Of a DNA stretch of 64,000 nt, positions 9,008 through 19,084 are shown piece after piece (position 1 is the first letter of the stretch; each line of letters begins with the position of its first letter). This DNA comes from Brevundimonas sp. (GTDB lineage: Bacteria > Pseudomonadota > Alphaproteobacteria > Caulobacterales > Caulobacteraceae), in contig NZ_JAUYNX010000014.1 in the NCBI RefSeq assembly GCF_030704825.1, forward strand, positions 62,001 through 126,000. The letters are read 5' to 3'. The notes below the pieces were generated by a model, which saw only the letters and a program-made list of their open reading frames with translations, did not search any database and was not told the origin of the DNA. The position numbers and the translations under genes are program-made.

Positions 9008-10017
9008 CCGCGCCGACCAGCCAGCAGGGCCAGGAGGGCGAAACTGGCCAGCCAGTGCTCGCCCATATAGTCGCCGGTGACATGGGGGAGGGCGGCGTCG
9101 AGGTGAACGTCCGCCGCCTCGAGGGCGATCGGGCGGCGCGCGTCCCCGGGCGGCAGGCTTGACGCGATCTCCCGCCAGCACCAGGCCCGGCTGAGGTTCA
9201 GGCCGTCCAGATGGGCGATCTTGCCGTCCGACCGGTCGCTGACGCTGGCCGGAAGGAACAGGGTGGCGGGCTCGCGTTCGGCCAGCCGGGGCAGGAAGGC
9301 CTCGAACCAGTTCGCGAAGGCGTCCGGCGCCAGCGCGCGGCGCATCAGGGCGGCCTCCATCAGGGCGGGGGAGAGGAACTCGTCCTGCGACGGCTCCCAC
9401 GCCTGACAGTCGCGGTCCGCCGCGTGCCACAGCGTCGCCCGGCCCCGGCACTGATCCGCCAGGGCCGCGTCGCCCGCGCCCTCGGCCCAGTCCAGCGTCA
9501 GCCGCAGGGCGAAGGCGGTGTTGTAGTGGGTCCCGACCCGCACCGGATAGGCGGCCAAGGGCAGGAAGTCCCGGAACCGGCGTGCGAACGCCTCCGCCAG
9601 CGGCGCCAGCGTCCGGGCCCGCGCCCCGTCCTCGTGCCGATCCAGTTCCGCCGCCAGCATCAGCAGCCAGGCCCAGCCATAGGGCCGCTCGAAGCCCCGG
9701 CTCTCCGGCCGTTCCGCATAGGCGGTTTCCGCCGCGACCTTGTCCGGAGTGAAGAGCTCGTCCGCGAGGGCCCTGATGCGGTTCGCCTCGGGCATGTCGG
9801 GATACAGGCGCAGCAGGGTGAACAGGGTCCACCAGCCGTGGACGCAGGAATGCCAGTCGAAACTGCCGAAGAAGACAGGGTGCAGGGCGCGCGGCCCCTG
9901 AACGTCCCCCGGCCCGGACAGGACGTGATCCATCTTGTTCGGATATTCGCGCGTCACATGGCCGAGGGCGGCGGCCGCGAAGCGGGAGGCCGTGGCGGAG
10001 TCGAGAACGTGGGTCAT
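9004..10017 (-). CDS. DUF2891 family protein
   Basis: A 337-residue soluble protein with the DUF2891 hallmark LHPVFFGSFDWHSCVHGWWT near the N-terminus, followed by AETAYAERPESRGFERPYGW, a pattern suggestive of an alpha/alpha-barrel hydrolase-like fold, and a C-terminal DGLNLSRAWCWREIA and VTGDYMGEHWLASFALLALL. No biochemical function is established that I know of. It starts two bases after the DUF979 stop and is the last gene of a leftward operon with 5-oxoprolinase and two DUF transporter-like proteins, so a role in 5-oxoproline or pyroglutamyl-peptide use is the contextual guess. The frame is open far upstream, but that extension is DUF979 sequence read out of frame. Confidence 0.85.
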   Translation of the reverse strand: MTHVLDSATASRFAAAALGHVTREYPNKMDHVLSGPGDVQGPRALHPVFFGSFDWHSCVHGWWTLFTLLRLYPDMPEANRIRALADELFTPDKVAAETAYAERPESRGFERPYGWAWLLMLAAELDRHEDGARARTLAPLAEAFARRFRDFLPLAAYPVRVGTHYNTAFALRLTLDWAEGAGDAALADQCRGRATLWHAADRDCQAWEPSQDEFLSPALMEAALMRRALAPDAFANWFEAFLPRLAEREPATLFLPASVSDRSDGKIAHLDGLNLSRAWCWREIASSLPPGDARRPIALEAADVHLDAALPHVTGDYMGEHWLASFALLALLAGRRG

Positions 10018-10019
10018 CG

Positions 10020-10985
10020 TCAGAACCGGAAGGCCAGGAAATACATCAGCGCCATATTGATCCCCAGCATGATCAGGGCGGTCGGAATCTGGGCGCGGAT
10101 GACGCCGTTCAGGGCCGCGTCTCGGTCGGGCAGCTCCAGCAGATTGGCCGGCACTACGTTGAAATTGGCCGCCATCGGCGTCATCAGCGTGCCGCAGAAG
10201 CCGGCCAGCATGCCGATGGCGCAGACGATGGCCGGATCGCCGCCGAACTGCCCCACCACGAAGGGCAGGCCGATGGCGGCGGTCATCACCGGGAAGGCCG
10301 CGAAGGCGTTGCCCATGATGATCGTGAACAGGGCCATGCCCAGGCAATAGGCCGCCACCGCCAGCAGGGGCGAACTCATCGGCACCACGTCGGTGACCAG
10401 GCCGCCGACCACGCCCCCGACGTCGGAAGCAAGGAAGACCGCCCCCAGCGAGGCCAGCATCTGCGGCAACAGCGCCGCCCAGCCGATGGAATCCATCAGA
10501 CGCCGTCCCTCCTGGGCCGGCGCCATGACAGGCGGCCGCAGCCAGACCATGGCGGCAAGCAGGGCGACGAGGCAGGCCAGGCCCAGGGCGATCAGCGTGG
10601 TCTGGACCGGCGAGATCAGCCAGGCCCCCGCACCGGTGTGCTTGGCCGCGAGCGTGCCCCCCACGGTGAGCAGGGGCACGAGCAGGGCCGGAATGAACAG
10701 GGCGTTGCGCCGCCGCGTCGCGCTCTCGCGCCGCGCCTCGGGCGACGTCGTGGCCGGCCGTCCGACCCCCAGCTTCTTCAGTCCGCCGACGGCGACGAGG
10801 GCCACGACCAGCAGGCCGTTGCCCAGCCCGCCCAGCCACGAGCCGAACAGCATCGATGCGGCGACCAGGCCCCAGAAGACGGCGCTGCGGATCCGTGTCG
10901 GGTGCTCCCGGTCGCGCAGGGTCAGGATGGCGAAGGCCAGGAACATCAGCCCGAGGAGGACATAGGCGTGATCGAGGGTGATCAT
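10020..10985 (-). CDS. DUF979 family membrane protein, likely transporter subunit
   Basis: A 321-residue polytopic membrane protein of about nine helices. The N-terminus ([20 protein letters not shown]) and the later segments GMALFTIIMGNAFAAFPVMT and IGMLAGFCGTLMTPMAANFN are the signature stretches of DUF979. Its start overlaps the DUF969 stop by four bases, so the two are made together and probably form one permease. In other bacteria this pair is known beside pyroglutamyl-peptidase genes, and here it follows 5-oxoprolinase. I infer uptake of 5-oxoproline or a related compound. Confidence 0.85.
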   Translation of the reverse strand: MITLDHAYVLLGLMFLAFAILTLRDREHPTRIRSAVFWGLVAASMLFGSWLGGLGNGLLVVALVAVGGLKKLGVGRPATTSPEARRESATRRRNALFIPALLVPLLTVGGTLAAKHTGAGAWLISPVQTTLIALGLACLVALLAAMVWLRPPVMAPAQEGRRLMDSIGWAALLPQMLASLGAVFLASDVGGVVGGLVTDVVPMSSPLLAVAAYCLGMALFTIIMGNAFAAFPVMTAAIGLPFVVGQFGGDPAIVCAIGMLAGFCGTLMTPMAANFNVVPANLLELPDRDAALNGVIRAQIPTALIMLGINMALMYFLAFRF

Positions 10986-11707
10986 CGGCCCGCCTCCGCG
11001 TCGCGGGCGGCGAGGTCGCGTCCCGTCTCCCGGTCGAACAGCAGCAGGCGCGCCCCGTGGACGGCGAAGGCCGCCACGGCCGTGGGGATGGCCCAGACCG
11101 ACATCTGCAACGGCTCGACGACGATCCCGGCCTGTTCGAGGAAGCCGACCATCAGCACGATCGAGCCGATGGCGATGAAGATGTCCTCGCCGAAGAACAG
11201 GCCGACATTGTCGGTGGCCGCCGACATGCTCCGGATGCGGAAGCGGACCTTGTCGGGCAGGTCGCCGCCGGCCTGGACCTCGGCGGCCCCCTCGGCCATG
11301 GGGGCCACGAGGGGCCGGACCATCTGCGGATGGCCGCCCAGCGAGGTCAGGCCCAGCGCCGAGGTGATCTGGCGCACCAGCAGATAGCTGAGCAGCAGCC
11401 GCCCGGCCGTCGCCGCCCGGACCCGGCCGATCAGCATCCGCGCCCGCTCCTGCAGCCCCGCCCGCTCCAGCAGGCCGATCAACGGCAGCACCAGCCAGAC
11501 GATGTGGAAATAGCGATTGTCGTTGAAGGCCTCGCCGAAGGCCGCCAGCGTATCCACGCCCGCCCTCGCCAGCGCCGGGACATCCACGCCGGGCGCCACG
11601 GCCGCCGTCACCCCTGTGACGATGGCCGCGATCAGTATGACCAGCAGCGGATTGATGCGGGCGACGAAGCCCGCGACCACGACCGCTATTCCCAGAAGCA
11701 CCAGCAT
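10982..11707 (-). CDS. DUF969 family membrane protein, likely transporter subunit
   Basis: A 241-residue polytopic protein with N-terminal [20 protein letters not shown] and a conserved central segment ([20 protein letters not shown], then [20 protein letters not shown] and [20 protein letters not shown]). It is the upstream partner of the DUF979 protein and overlaps it by four bases. GGAGGGGAGAATCCG before the ATG is a strong ribosome site. The gene lies 42 bases downstream of the 5-oxoprolinase stop on the same strand. Confidence 0.85.
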   Translation of the reverse strand: MLVLLGIAVVVAGFVARINPLLVILIAAIVTGVTAAVAPGVDVPALARAGVDTLAAFGEAFNDNRYFHIVWLVLPLIGLLERAGLQERARMLIGRVRAATAGRLLLSYLLVRQITSALGLTSLGGHPQMVRPLVAPMAEGAAEVQAGGDLPDKVRFRIRSMSAATDNVGLFFGEDIFIAIGSIVLMVGFLEQAGIVVEPLQMSVWAIPTAVAAFAVHGARLLLFDRETGRDLAARDAEAGR

Positions 11708-11749
11708 CGGATTCTCCCCTCCCGCGGATGGTTGCGCCGAACGTCCGGC

Positions 11750-14700
11750 TCAGGAAGCCCTTTTCGCGCCGAAGCCGCCGCCGCCGGGGGTCTCGATGAC
11801 GAAGACGTCGCCGGCGCCCATCCGGACCTCGGCCGTCGCGCCCAACGGTTCGACCGACCCGTCGGCCCGCTCGATCCGGTTCACCCCGACCGCCCCGTCC
11901 TCGCCGCCCGCCGCGCCGAACGGCGCCGTCCGGCGGTGGTTGGACAGGATGGCCGCGGTCAGGGGCTCGAGGAAGCGCACCCGGCGCACCGCCCCGTCGC
12001 CGCCCCGGCTGGCCCCGTCGCCGCCCGAGCCCCTCCGGATCGAGAATTCCTCCAGCAGCACGGGGAAGCGGGTCTCCAGCACCTCGGGATCGGTCAGCCG
12101 GCTGTTGGTCATATGGGTCTGCACCGCCGCGGTTCCGTCGAAGCCCGGTCCGGCGCCCGAGCCGCCGGCGATGGTCTCGTAGTACTGGCGGGCGTCGTCG
12201 CCGAAGGTGAAATTGTTCATCGTCCCCTGGCTGGCCGCCAGCACGCCCAGCGCCCCGTACAGGCAGTCGACCACGGCCTGGCTGGTCTCGACGTTTCCCG
12301 CCACCACCGCCGCCGGATAGTGCGGATTGAGCATCGACCCCTCGGGCACGATCAGCCGGATCGGCTTCAGGCAGCCCTCGTTCAGCGGAATGGCGTCGTC
12401 CACCAGGGTGCGGAAGACATAGAGGGTCGCCGCCCGGGTGATCGACAGGGGGGCGTTGAAATTGTTCGGCCTCTGGGCGCTGGTCCCGGTGAAGTCGACC
12501 ACGGCGCTGCGAGTTCCGGCGTCGACCTCGATCCGCACCCGGATCACCGCCCCGTCGTCCATCTCCAGCGCGAACGCCCCCGGCTTCAGCGCCGCGATGG
12601 CCCGCCGCACCGCCTCCTCCGCGTTGTTCTGGACGTGGCCCATATAGGCGGCCACCACCGGCCGCCCGAACTCGGCGACCATCCGCGTCAGCTCGTCGCC
12701 CCCGCGGGCGCAGGATGCGACCTGGGCCTTCAGGTCGGCCATGTTCTGGTCGACGTTGCGCGAGGGCCAGCGGCCCGATGCGAACAGGGCCCGGGTTTCC
12801 GCGTCCCTCAACCGGCCGGCGTCGATCAGCAGGAAGTCGTCGATCAACACCCCTTCTTCCTCGACGGTGGTCGAGGACGGCGGCATCGAGCCCGGCGTGA
12901 TGCCGCCGACGTCGGCGTGATGCCCCCGCGCCGCGACGAAGAAGGCGGGCGCGTCGTCCGCCTCCAGGAACACCGGCATGATCACGGTGATGTCGGGCAG
13001 GTGGGTGCCGCCGTTGTAGGGGGCGTTCAGCATATAGACGTCGCCCCGCTTCATGCCGCGCCCGTCGGCGCCCGATCCGCGCGAGGCGATCACGGTGCGG
13101 ATGCTCTCGCCCATCGAACCGAGGTGGACCGGGATGTGCGGGGCGTTGGCGATCAGGGCGCCGCCCGCGTCGAAGATGGCGCAGGAGAAGTCGAGCCGCT
13201 CCTTGATGTTGACCGAATAGGCCGTGGCCCGCAGCGCCTCGCCCATCTGTTCGGCGCAGGCCATAAAGCGGCTGTTGAACACCTCCAGCATGATCGGATC
13301 GGCGTCGGTGCCGATGGCCGTCCGGGCGGGCAGGGGGGTGGTCCGCTCCAGGATCAGGTTCAACGCCGCGTCCGCCGAGGCGCGCCAGCCCGGCTCGACC
13401 ACGGTGGTGCCGGTGTCTTCCAGAATGATCGCCGGGCCGTCCACGGCCGCGCCGGGGCCGAAGTCGGCGCGGCGCCAGACCGGCGTGTCGTGATCCGCTC
13501 CCGCCATCCGGACCGGAACGCGGGCGAGGGCGCCGGGGACTCCGCCCGGGTCGAGGCGGGCGGGTGTCGAGGGCGCCTGGCCAGAGGCGGCGACGGCCTC
13601 GGCTTCCAGCGTCTCGACGACCAGGGCCTTGTCCCCGGCGAAGAAGCCGAACCGCTGGCGATGCAGGGTCTCGAACGCGGCGCGCATCGCGTCCGCCGGA
13701 CCGAAGGGAACCACCAGCGGGGTGTCGGAGCCGGCGAATTTGATCTCGGCCCGGATCAGGGTCGTGAGGGCGGCCCCGGCGAAGCCCTGGGCGATCAGGT
13801 CGCTGCGCGCCTGGCCCTCCAGCGCCGCGACCCGGCCGGCCAGAGCCGCGTCGCCCGCCGCATCCAGCGGGGCCGCCACGGTCGCCTGGCGGATGGCCCG
13901 CACCTCGGCCAGCCCCATGCCGTATGCCGACAGCACCCCGGCGAACGGATGCAGCATCACCCGCGTCATCCCCAGGGCGTCGGCCACGAGGCAGGCGTGC
14001 TGGCCGCCCGCGCCGCCGAAACAGTTCAGCACATAGCGGGTCACGTCGTAGCCGCGCTGGATCGAGACCGACTTGATCGCCTCGGCCATGTTCTGCACCG
14101 CGATGGTGACGAAGCCTTCGGCCAGCGCCCCGGGCGTCGCGGCGCGGCCCGTGGCCCGCGCGACCTCGGCGGCGAGGGCCTCGAAACCCTCCCGCACCGC
14201 CTCGGCGTCCAGCGGCTGGTCGCCGTCCGGCCCGAACACCGCCGGAAACTGGTCGGGCCGCAGCTTGCCCAGCATGATGTTGCAGTCGGTGACCGTCAGC
14301 GGTCCGCCCCGGCGATAGGCGGCCGGTCCCGGCACGGCCCCGGCCGATTCCGGCCCGACCCTCAGCCGGGCGCCGTCGAAGCGGCAGATCGAGCCCCCGC
14401 CCGCCGCCACCGTATGGATGCTCAGCATGGGCGCCCGCAGCCGCACCCCGGCCACCACCGCGTCCGAGGTCCGCTCATAGTCGCCGGCGAAATGCGACAC
14501 GTCGGTCGAGGTGCCGCCCATGTCGAAGCCGATGACCCGGTCGAAGCCGGCGGCCCGGGCGGTCTCCGCCATGCCGACCACGCCGCCCGCCGGCCCGGAC
14601 AGGATGGCGTCCTTGCCGCGGAAGGCCTCCGCCGCCGTCAGTCCGCCGCTCGACTGCATGAACAGCAGGGGCGTGGCTTCGCCCAGATCGGCCCCGACCC

Positions 14701-15391
14701 GGTCGACATAGGCCCTCAGGATCGGCGACAGATAGGCGTCGGCCACGGTGGTGTCGCCGCGCCCGATCAGCTTGATCAGCGCTCCGACCTCGTGGCTGAC
14801 CGAGACCTGTTCGAAGCCGGTCTCCCGGGCGATCGCCGCCAGCCGCCGTTCGTGGTCGGTGAAGCGCCAGCCGTGCACCAGCACGATGGCCACGGCCCGG
14901 AACCCCGCCGCCCGCGCCGCCGTCAGGTCCGCCCGGGCCCGCGCCTCGTCCAGCGCCCGGTCGACCGCCCCGTCGGCCCGCACCCGTTCGTCGATCTCGA
15001 TGACCCGGTCGTACAGCTGGTCGTTCAGCACGATGTGGCGGGCGAACAGCTCGGGCCGGCTCTGCCAGCCGATCCGCAGGGCGTCGCCGAAGCCGCGCGT
15101 GATGGCCAGGACGACGGGCTCGCCCTTGCGCTCCAGCAGGGCGTTGGTCGCCACGGTGGTCCCCATGCGGACCTCCCCGACCCGCCCGGCGGGCAGGGGA
15201 CCCGGCCCGGCGTCGAGAATTCGCCGGACCCCTTCGACGGCGGCGTCGGCGTACTGTTCCGGATTGTCGGACAGCAGTTTTCGGGTCTGCAGCTCCCCGT
15301 CCGGCGCCCGGGCCACGACGTCGGTGAAGGTGCCGCCCCGGTCGATCCAGAAGCGCCAGCCCGTCGCCGTCCCGGTCCGCGCTGCGCTCAT
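11750..15391 (-). CDS. ATP-dependent 5-oxoprolinase (HyuA-HyuB fusion)
   Basis: A 1213-residue enzyme predicted to open 5-oxo-L-proline to L-glutamate with ATP. The N-terminal half is a hydantoinase A/actin-like ATPase: phosphate loop [19 protein letters not shown] at residues 14-32, a second loop [20 protein letters not shown], and the segment [18 protein letters not shown]. The C-terminal half, from about residue 690, is hydantoinase [55 protein letters not shown] and the terminal [14 protein letters not shown]. Fusion order and length match eukaryotic OPLAH-type enzymes, against the separate subunits of many hydantoinases. A related N-methylhydantoinase activity cannot be excluded, but the downstream genes favour 5-oxoproline. 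Confidence 0.9.
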   Translation of the reverse strand: MSAARTGTATGWRFWIDRGGTFTDVVARAPDGELQTRKLLSDNPEQYADAAVEGVRRILDAGPGPLPAGRVGEVRMGTTVATNALLERKGEPVVLAITRGFGDALRIGWQSRPELFARHIVLNDQLYDRVIEIDERVRADGAVDRALDEARARADLTAARAAGFRAVAIVLVHGWRFTDHERRLAAIARETGFEQVSVSHEVGALIKLIGRGDTTVADAYLSPILRAYVDRVGADLGEATPLLFMQSSGGLTAAEAFRGKDAILSGPAGGVVGMAETARAAGFDRVIGFDMGGTSTDVSHFAGDYERTSDAVVAGVRLRAPMLSIHTVAAGGGSICRFDGARLRVGPESAGAVPGPAAYRRGGPLTVTDCNIMLGKLRPDQFPAVFGPDGDQPLDAEAVREGFEALAAEVARATGRAATPGALAEGFVTIAVQNMAEAIKSVSIQRGYDVTRYVLNCFGGAGGQHACLVADALGMTRVMLHPFAGVLSAYGMGLAEVRAIRQATVAAPLDAAGDAALAGRVAALEGQARSDLIAQGFAGAALTTLIRAEIKFAGSDTPLVVPFGPADAMRAAFETLHRQRFGFFAGDKALVVETLEAEAVAASGQAPSTPARLDPGGVPGALARVPVRMAGADHDTPVWRRADFGPGAAVDGPAIILEDTGTTVVEPGWRASADAALNLILERTTPLPARTAIGTDADPIMLEVFNSRFMACAEQMGEALRATAYSVNIKERLDFSCAIFDAGGALIANAPHIPVHLGSMGESIRTVIASRGSGADGRGMKRGDVYMLNAPYNGGTHLPDITVIMPVFLEADDAPAFFVAARGHHADVGGITPGSMPPSSTTVEEEGVLIDDFLLIDAGRLRDAETRALFASGRWPSRNVDQNMADLKAQVASCARGGDELTRMVAEFGRPVVAAYMGHVQNNAEEAVRRAIAALKPGAFALEMDDGAVIRVRIEVDAGTRSAVVDFTGTSAQRPNNFNAPLSITRAATLYVFRTLVDDAIPLNEGCLKPIRLIVPEGSMLNPHYPAAVVAGNVETSQAVVDCLYGALGVLAASQGTMNNFTFGDDARQYYETIAGGSGAGPGFDGTAAVQTHMTNSRLTDPEVLETRFPVLLEEFSIRRGSGGDGASRGGDGAVRRVRFLEPLTAAILSNHRRTAPFGAAGGEDGAVGVNRIERADGSVEPLGATAEVRMGAGDVFVIETPGGGGFGAKRAS

Positions 15392-15510
15392 GAAGGGGCT
15401 CCGACTCGATCCATCCGGCCAGCTTATCGCAGACTTCGCCGGCGCGGGCGGGTGAACCGGATCGGCTCCGGGGGGTTGGTTCGGCAGTTCCGTCCAGTTC
15501 CGGCGCCGTC

Positions 15511-16137
15511 ATGTCAGAGTCTCCCTCCGGGCCCGAGCCGTGGGCCGCCCGCCTGCGCCGCCTGCCGGCGCAGGCGCGCCCGGCGCATTTCGTGGCCGCC
15601 GTCGCCGTGGCCGGCGTCTTCGGCCTGAACGGCCTGGCGGCCGCGCCGCTGCCGGGGCCGCGCGCCCTGACGCCCGGCGAACGCCTGCAGATCGAGGTGG
15701 TCGCTCCCGTCGAACCGGCGATCGTCCCCGGATCGGTGATGGAGGTCGGCGACCTGGTCGACGGCTTCCAGGGCCTGCCGCCGCCGCTCCCGTCCGTCGT
15801 CGAAACGGTCGCCTGGGTTCCCGACGACCCTTGGGGCGACGGGCGAAAGGAGCCGGAACCACCGCCGCGCCCCCGCGTCGAGGAAGCCGTCATTCACGTC
15901 GCACCCCAGCCCGGAAACGACCCCGCCCGCGACCGCTGGTTCGGCTTCGACGCCCCCCGCCGCGACTATCGCGCCGAGCGCGAGGCGCGCCGCGCCCGGA
16001 TCGAGGCCCGGATCGAGCGGGAACGGGAGGCCGACAGCCGGCGCTACTGGTCCGATCCCGACCGCCGGGGCGAGGACGATCGCTGGCGCGAGCCCCGGCC
16101 CCGGGACGACCGTCCGCCGCCGGACCCCTGGGACTGA
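15511..16137 (+). CDS. Membrane-anchored unknown protein with charged Pro/Arg tail
   Basis: A 208-residue protein of unknown function. After a 25-residue basic N-terminus comes one hydrophobic segment (HFVAAVAVAGVFGLNGLAAA), consistent with a type II anchor or an uncleaved signal. The distal part is low in complexity: Pro-rich, then a long charged helix (RAEREARRARIEARIERERE) and an Arg/Asp/Pro tail ending DPWD. It is divergent from 5-oxoprolinase (119-base gap) and precedes the MASE1 kinase by 66 bases. No homologous family is recognised. Confidence 0.65.
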   Translation: MSESPSGPEPWAARLRRLPAQARPAHFVAAVAVAGVFGLNGLAAAPLPGPRALTPGERLQIEVVAPVEPAIVPGSVMEVGDLVDGFQGLPPPLPSVVETVAWVPDDPWGDGRKEPEPPPRPRVEEAVIHVAPQPGNDPARDRWFGFDAPRRDYRAEREARRARIEARIEREREADSRRYWSDPDRRGEDDRWREPRPRDDRPPPDPWD

Positions 16138-16203
16138 GGCGGCGTTCACCGGTCCCCAATCAATTTCTGTCACCGCTGACGGTCCACGCGGAGGGGCGGG
16201 GTG

Positions 16204-18333
16204 ATGACGGCGTTCGGGGTTCGGTGGCGGCTGTATCGCAAGGGCGAGCCCCCGAGGGGCTGGCGCGACGCCGCCGTTCTGTTCGCCGCCTATGTCCTGA
16301 CCCTCGCCGCCGGCGTGCTCTGGTCGCGCTCGGTCGATAATTCCACCGTCTTCTGGGCCGCGAACGGGGTGCTGACCGCCGGCCTGCTGCTGCTCCGGCC
16401 GCGCCTCGGCTGGGCCTTTGTCGCCGCCTGCATCTCGCTGAATCTGGCGGTCAACGTCGTCAGCGGCCTGCCGCCCAACCTCAATCTCGCCTTCACCGCC
16501 CTGAACCTGGCCTTCTCGGTCGTCATCGCCGTCCTGGTCCGCACCTTCTGCGGCGCGGCGCTGGATCTGGGACGGCTGAGACGGTTTGTCCCCTTCGTCG
16601 CCATCGTGGGCCTGGTCGCGACCGCCGAGGGCATGATCGGAGCCCTGTTCACGACGCCCGACCAGGGCCTCTGGCAGGTCATCTGGCCCCGCTGGGCGGC
16701 CTGCGACGGGGTGGGCATGGTGCTGGCCCTGCCTGCCGTCCTGCTGATGATGCGGCGGGTCAATCCGCTGTATTCGGGCGCGGCCGGCCGCGGCGAGCGG
16801 GCCGTCCTGCTGATCGGGCTGGGCGCGCTGACGGCGACGACCTTTTCCTGGGCCGGCGATCCGCTGATCCTCCTGATCTATCCGGCCGTGCTGTTCGCGG
16901 CCTTCCGGCTCGGCGCGGCCTGGGCCTTCCTGTCGGTCGGGGTCGTGGCCCAGATCGCCACGGTCCAGACCTTGGCCGACCGCGGCCCCATCGCCCTGTT
17001 CGACACCACGCCGCAATTCACCCAGGTGGGGCTGCTGCACCTGTTCCTGGCCAGCATCCTGCTGACCGCCACCCTGGCCACCAGCGCCCTGGCCGAGCGG
17101 ATGCGCACTGAACAGCGCGCCCGCCGCAAGGAGGCCTCCGCCGCCGCGGTCCGCGCCCGCAGCGAACAGACCCTCGCCACCCGCGAGCGTTTCCTGGCCG
17201 TGGTCAGCCACGAGATTCGCACCCCCCTGAACGGCGTGGCCGGCTTCGCCGGCGCCCTGGCCGCCCGCGCCGATCTGGACCCCGAGGCGCGCCGTCAGGC
17301 CGAGGCCATCGCCGCCTCCTCGGCCGTGCTGACCGCCCTGATCGAGGACATTCTGGACTTCTCCCGCCTGGAACAGGGTCGGCTGGAGCTGGAGCCCGCC
17401 CCGGCCGATGTCGCGCCCGTCATCCTCGAGGCCGTCGACCGGTTCCGCGCCGCCGCCGCCGGCAAGGGGCTGGCGCTGTCGGTCCTGTGCGAAGGCTTCT
17501 CCGCGTCGCCCCATCGGGTCGACGCGCGGCGGCTGCGGCAGGTGGCGGCGGGCCTGATCGACAATGCGGTCAAGTTCACCGACGCCGGCTCGGTCGTCGT
17601 GCGCGCCGTTCTGACGCCCGGCGAGGGCGAGACGGATCGCCTCGAGATCAGCGTCGGGGACACCGGGCCGGGCGTGCCCGAGGCGCGCCGCGGCGAACTC
17701 TTCCAGCCCTTCGCGCAGCTGGACGCCGGCCTGGCGCGGCGCCAGTCCGGGGCCGGGCTGGGCCTGGCCATGTGCCATTCGATCGTCGCCCTGATGGGCG
17801 GCCGCCTGACCCACCAGGCCGGGGCCGAGGGGGGCTCGACCTTCCGGTTCGCGCTCGACCTGCCGCGGGCGGCGCCGCTGGCCGGGGCCGCCGGGGTCGT
17901 GGCGGAGACCGGGCGCGCCCCGCGCATCCTGGTGGTCGACGACCACCCGACCAACCGGGAGGTCGCCCGGCTGATCCTGACCGCCTACGGCTGCGACGTG
18001 TTCGAGGCCGACGACGGCGCGACCGCGGTCGCCGCCGCCGACGGGGACGCCTTTGACGCCATCCTGATGGACGTGCGCATGCCGGGCATGGACGGCCTGG
18101 ACGCCACCCGCGCCATCCGGGCGTCGGGCGGGCCTTCGGCCGTGACGCCGATCCTGGCGGTCACCGCCGACGTCATGCGCGACGACGTGGAACGCTGCCG
18201 GTCCGCCGGCATGAACGGCCATGTGCCCAAACCGGTCAATCCGGCGCGGCTGATGACCGCCCTGACGACCGTTCTGGAGGGCGGGGAGGTTTTCCCCGCG
18301 CCGGCGTCGGCCCCGGTGGCCGCCGCCGCCTGA
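16204..18333 (+). CDS. Hybrid sensor histidine kinase with MASE1 sensor and receiver domain
   Basis: A 709-residue membrane signalling protein. Residues about 20-300 form an eight-helix MASE1-type integral sensor (SRSVDNSTVFWAANGVLTAG, LNLAVNVVSGLPPNLNLAFT). A short coiled coil leads to HisKA with the phospho-acceptor in FLAVVSHEIRTPLNGVAGFA, an HATPase with N box RQVAAGLIDNAVKFTDAG, G1 GDTGPGVPEA and G2 GAGLGLAMCHSIV, then a C-terminal CheY-like receiver (RILVVDDHPTNREVARL, acceptor Asp in AILMDVRMPGMDG, Lys in HVPKPVNPARL). GTG at 16201 immediately precedes the ATG chosen; both lie behind GGAGGGGCGG. No dedicated response regulator is adjacent, so output may pass through a phosphotransfer protein elsewhere. 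Confidence 0.93.
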   Translation: MTAFGVRWRLYRKGEPPRGWRDAAVLFAAYVLTLAAGVLWSRSVDNSTVFWAANGVLTAGLLLLRPRLGWAFVAACISLNLAVNVVSGLPPNLNLAFTALNLAFSVVIAVLVRTFCGAALDLGRLRRFVPFVAIVGLVATAEGMIGALFTTPDQGLWQVIWPRWAACDGVGMVLALPAVLLMMRRVNPLYSGAAGRGERAVLLIGLGALTATTFSWAGDPLILLIYPAVLFAAFRLGAAWAFLSVGVVAQIATVQTLADRGPIALFDTTPQFTQVGLLHLFLASILLTATLATSALAERMRTEQRARRKEASAAAVRARSEQTLATRERFLAVVSHEIRTPLNGVAGFAGALAARADLDPEARRQAEAIAASSAVLTALIEDILDFSRLEQGRLELEPAPADVAPVILEAVDRFRAAAAGKGLALSVLCEGFSASPHRVDARRLRQVAAGLIDNAVKFTDAGSVVVRAVLTPGEGETDRLEISVGDTGPGVPEARRGELFQPFAQLDAGLARRQSGAGLGLAMCHSIVALMGGRLTHQAGAEGGSTFRFALDLPRAAPLAGAAGVVAETGRAPRILVVDDHPTNREVARLILTAYGCDVFEADDGATAVAAADGDAFDAILMDVRMPGMDGLDATRAIRASGGPSAVTPILAVTADVMRDDVERCRSAGMNGHVPKPVNPARLMTALTTVLEGGEVFPAPASAPVAAAA

Positions 18334-18422
18334 CCTCCGGCGGCTACCTTGCGGAACAGGGATACATGACGGCCGTTCCGGCGTATGATGCGTCGTAATG
18401 ACGACGGTCGTCGGATGGGGTC

Positions 18423-18971
18423 ATGATTTTACTGCTGCTCGCGCTCGGCCTCGGCCAGGCCCCGGACGCCGCTCCGGCGTCGCAGGAGGCGCGGGCGACG
18501 CTGCAATCCTGCGAGATGACGCCCGCGGGCTGGGTCTGCAACTATCAGATGCCGGCGGTGATCCTGCGCGGGGCTCCGCCCGGATCCGTGGTCATGACCG
18601 ATCCTCCGGCCATCACCGTGCCGGTGCCGCCGACGGTGCCGACCCTGGCTCCGCCGATTGAGATCAGCTCGGCCGAGGCGGACCGGCAAGCGCGGCTGAT
18701 CGCACGCTGCGCCGACGCCTCATGGTTTTCGCTCTGCCTACCGGACGATCGGCGCGAAGCCCGGGCCCTGCGGGATGCGGCCAATGCCCGCGCGGCGCTC
18801 AGGGCGGACGTCAGCCGGTTGCTGAGCGAGGATCGCTGCGACGAGGCCATACGGGCGGCCCTGGCCGGGGGCGACATGGCCCTGGCGGTGGAAGTCCGGA
18901 ATCAGAATTTCTGTGCGTCGCGGACGACCGCGGTCGAGGCCGAGGCGGAGGCCGCGATCGTCCCGAACTGA
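18423..18971 (+). CDS. Secreted or periplasmic protein of unknown function
   Basis: A 182-residue protein with a hydrophobic N-terminus (MILLLLALGLGQAPDAAPAS) that looks like a signal peptide. The mature part has two Cys in CEMTPAGWVCNYQ, a Pro-rich middle, and a helical C-terminal half with further Cys (ARCADASWFSLCLPDDRREA, DRCDEAIRAALAGGDMALAV, NFCASRT), suggesting disulphides in the periplasm. The second half resembles short helical repeats. It is followed directly by a strong terminator. No family is recognised. Confidence 0.7.
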   Translation: MILLLLALGLGQAPDAAPASQEARATLQSCEMTPAGWVCNYQMPAVILRGAPPGSVVMTDPPAITVPVPPTVPTLAPPIEISSAEADRQARLIARCADASWFSLCLPDDRREARALRDAANARAALRADVSRLLSEDRCDEAIRAALAGGDMALAVEVRNQNFCASRTTAVEAEAEAAIVPN

Positions 18972-18994
18972 CGGCGCCACAGGTCCGGATGACA

Positions 18995-19027
18995 GACAGG
19001 CCCGCGCCGCAAGGCGTCGGGCCTGTC
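18995..19027 (+). terminator. Terminator hairpin after the secreted unknown
   Basis: GACAGGCCCG-CGCC-GCAA-GGCG-T-CGGGCCTGTC forms a 14-pair stem with a GCAA tetraloop and one bulged T, 24 bases after the stop at 18971 and followed by GTTCCTT. It can serve the rightward gene and, being symmetric, the leftward gene ending at 19085. Confidence 0.75.
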
Positions 19028-19084
19028 GTTCCTTGAAGCGAGAGCCCGGCCGGAGCGCGTCCGGCCGGGTCGGTCCTGACAGTC

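Noticed and set aside
11057..15628. 1523-residue rightward open frame
   Set aside because: Antisense to 5-oxoprolinase and the DUF genes, with the same Arg/His/Gly-rich shadow composition and no domain.
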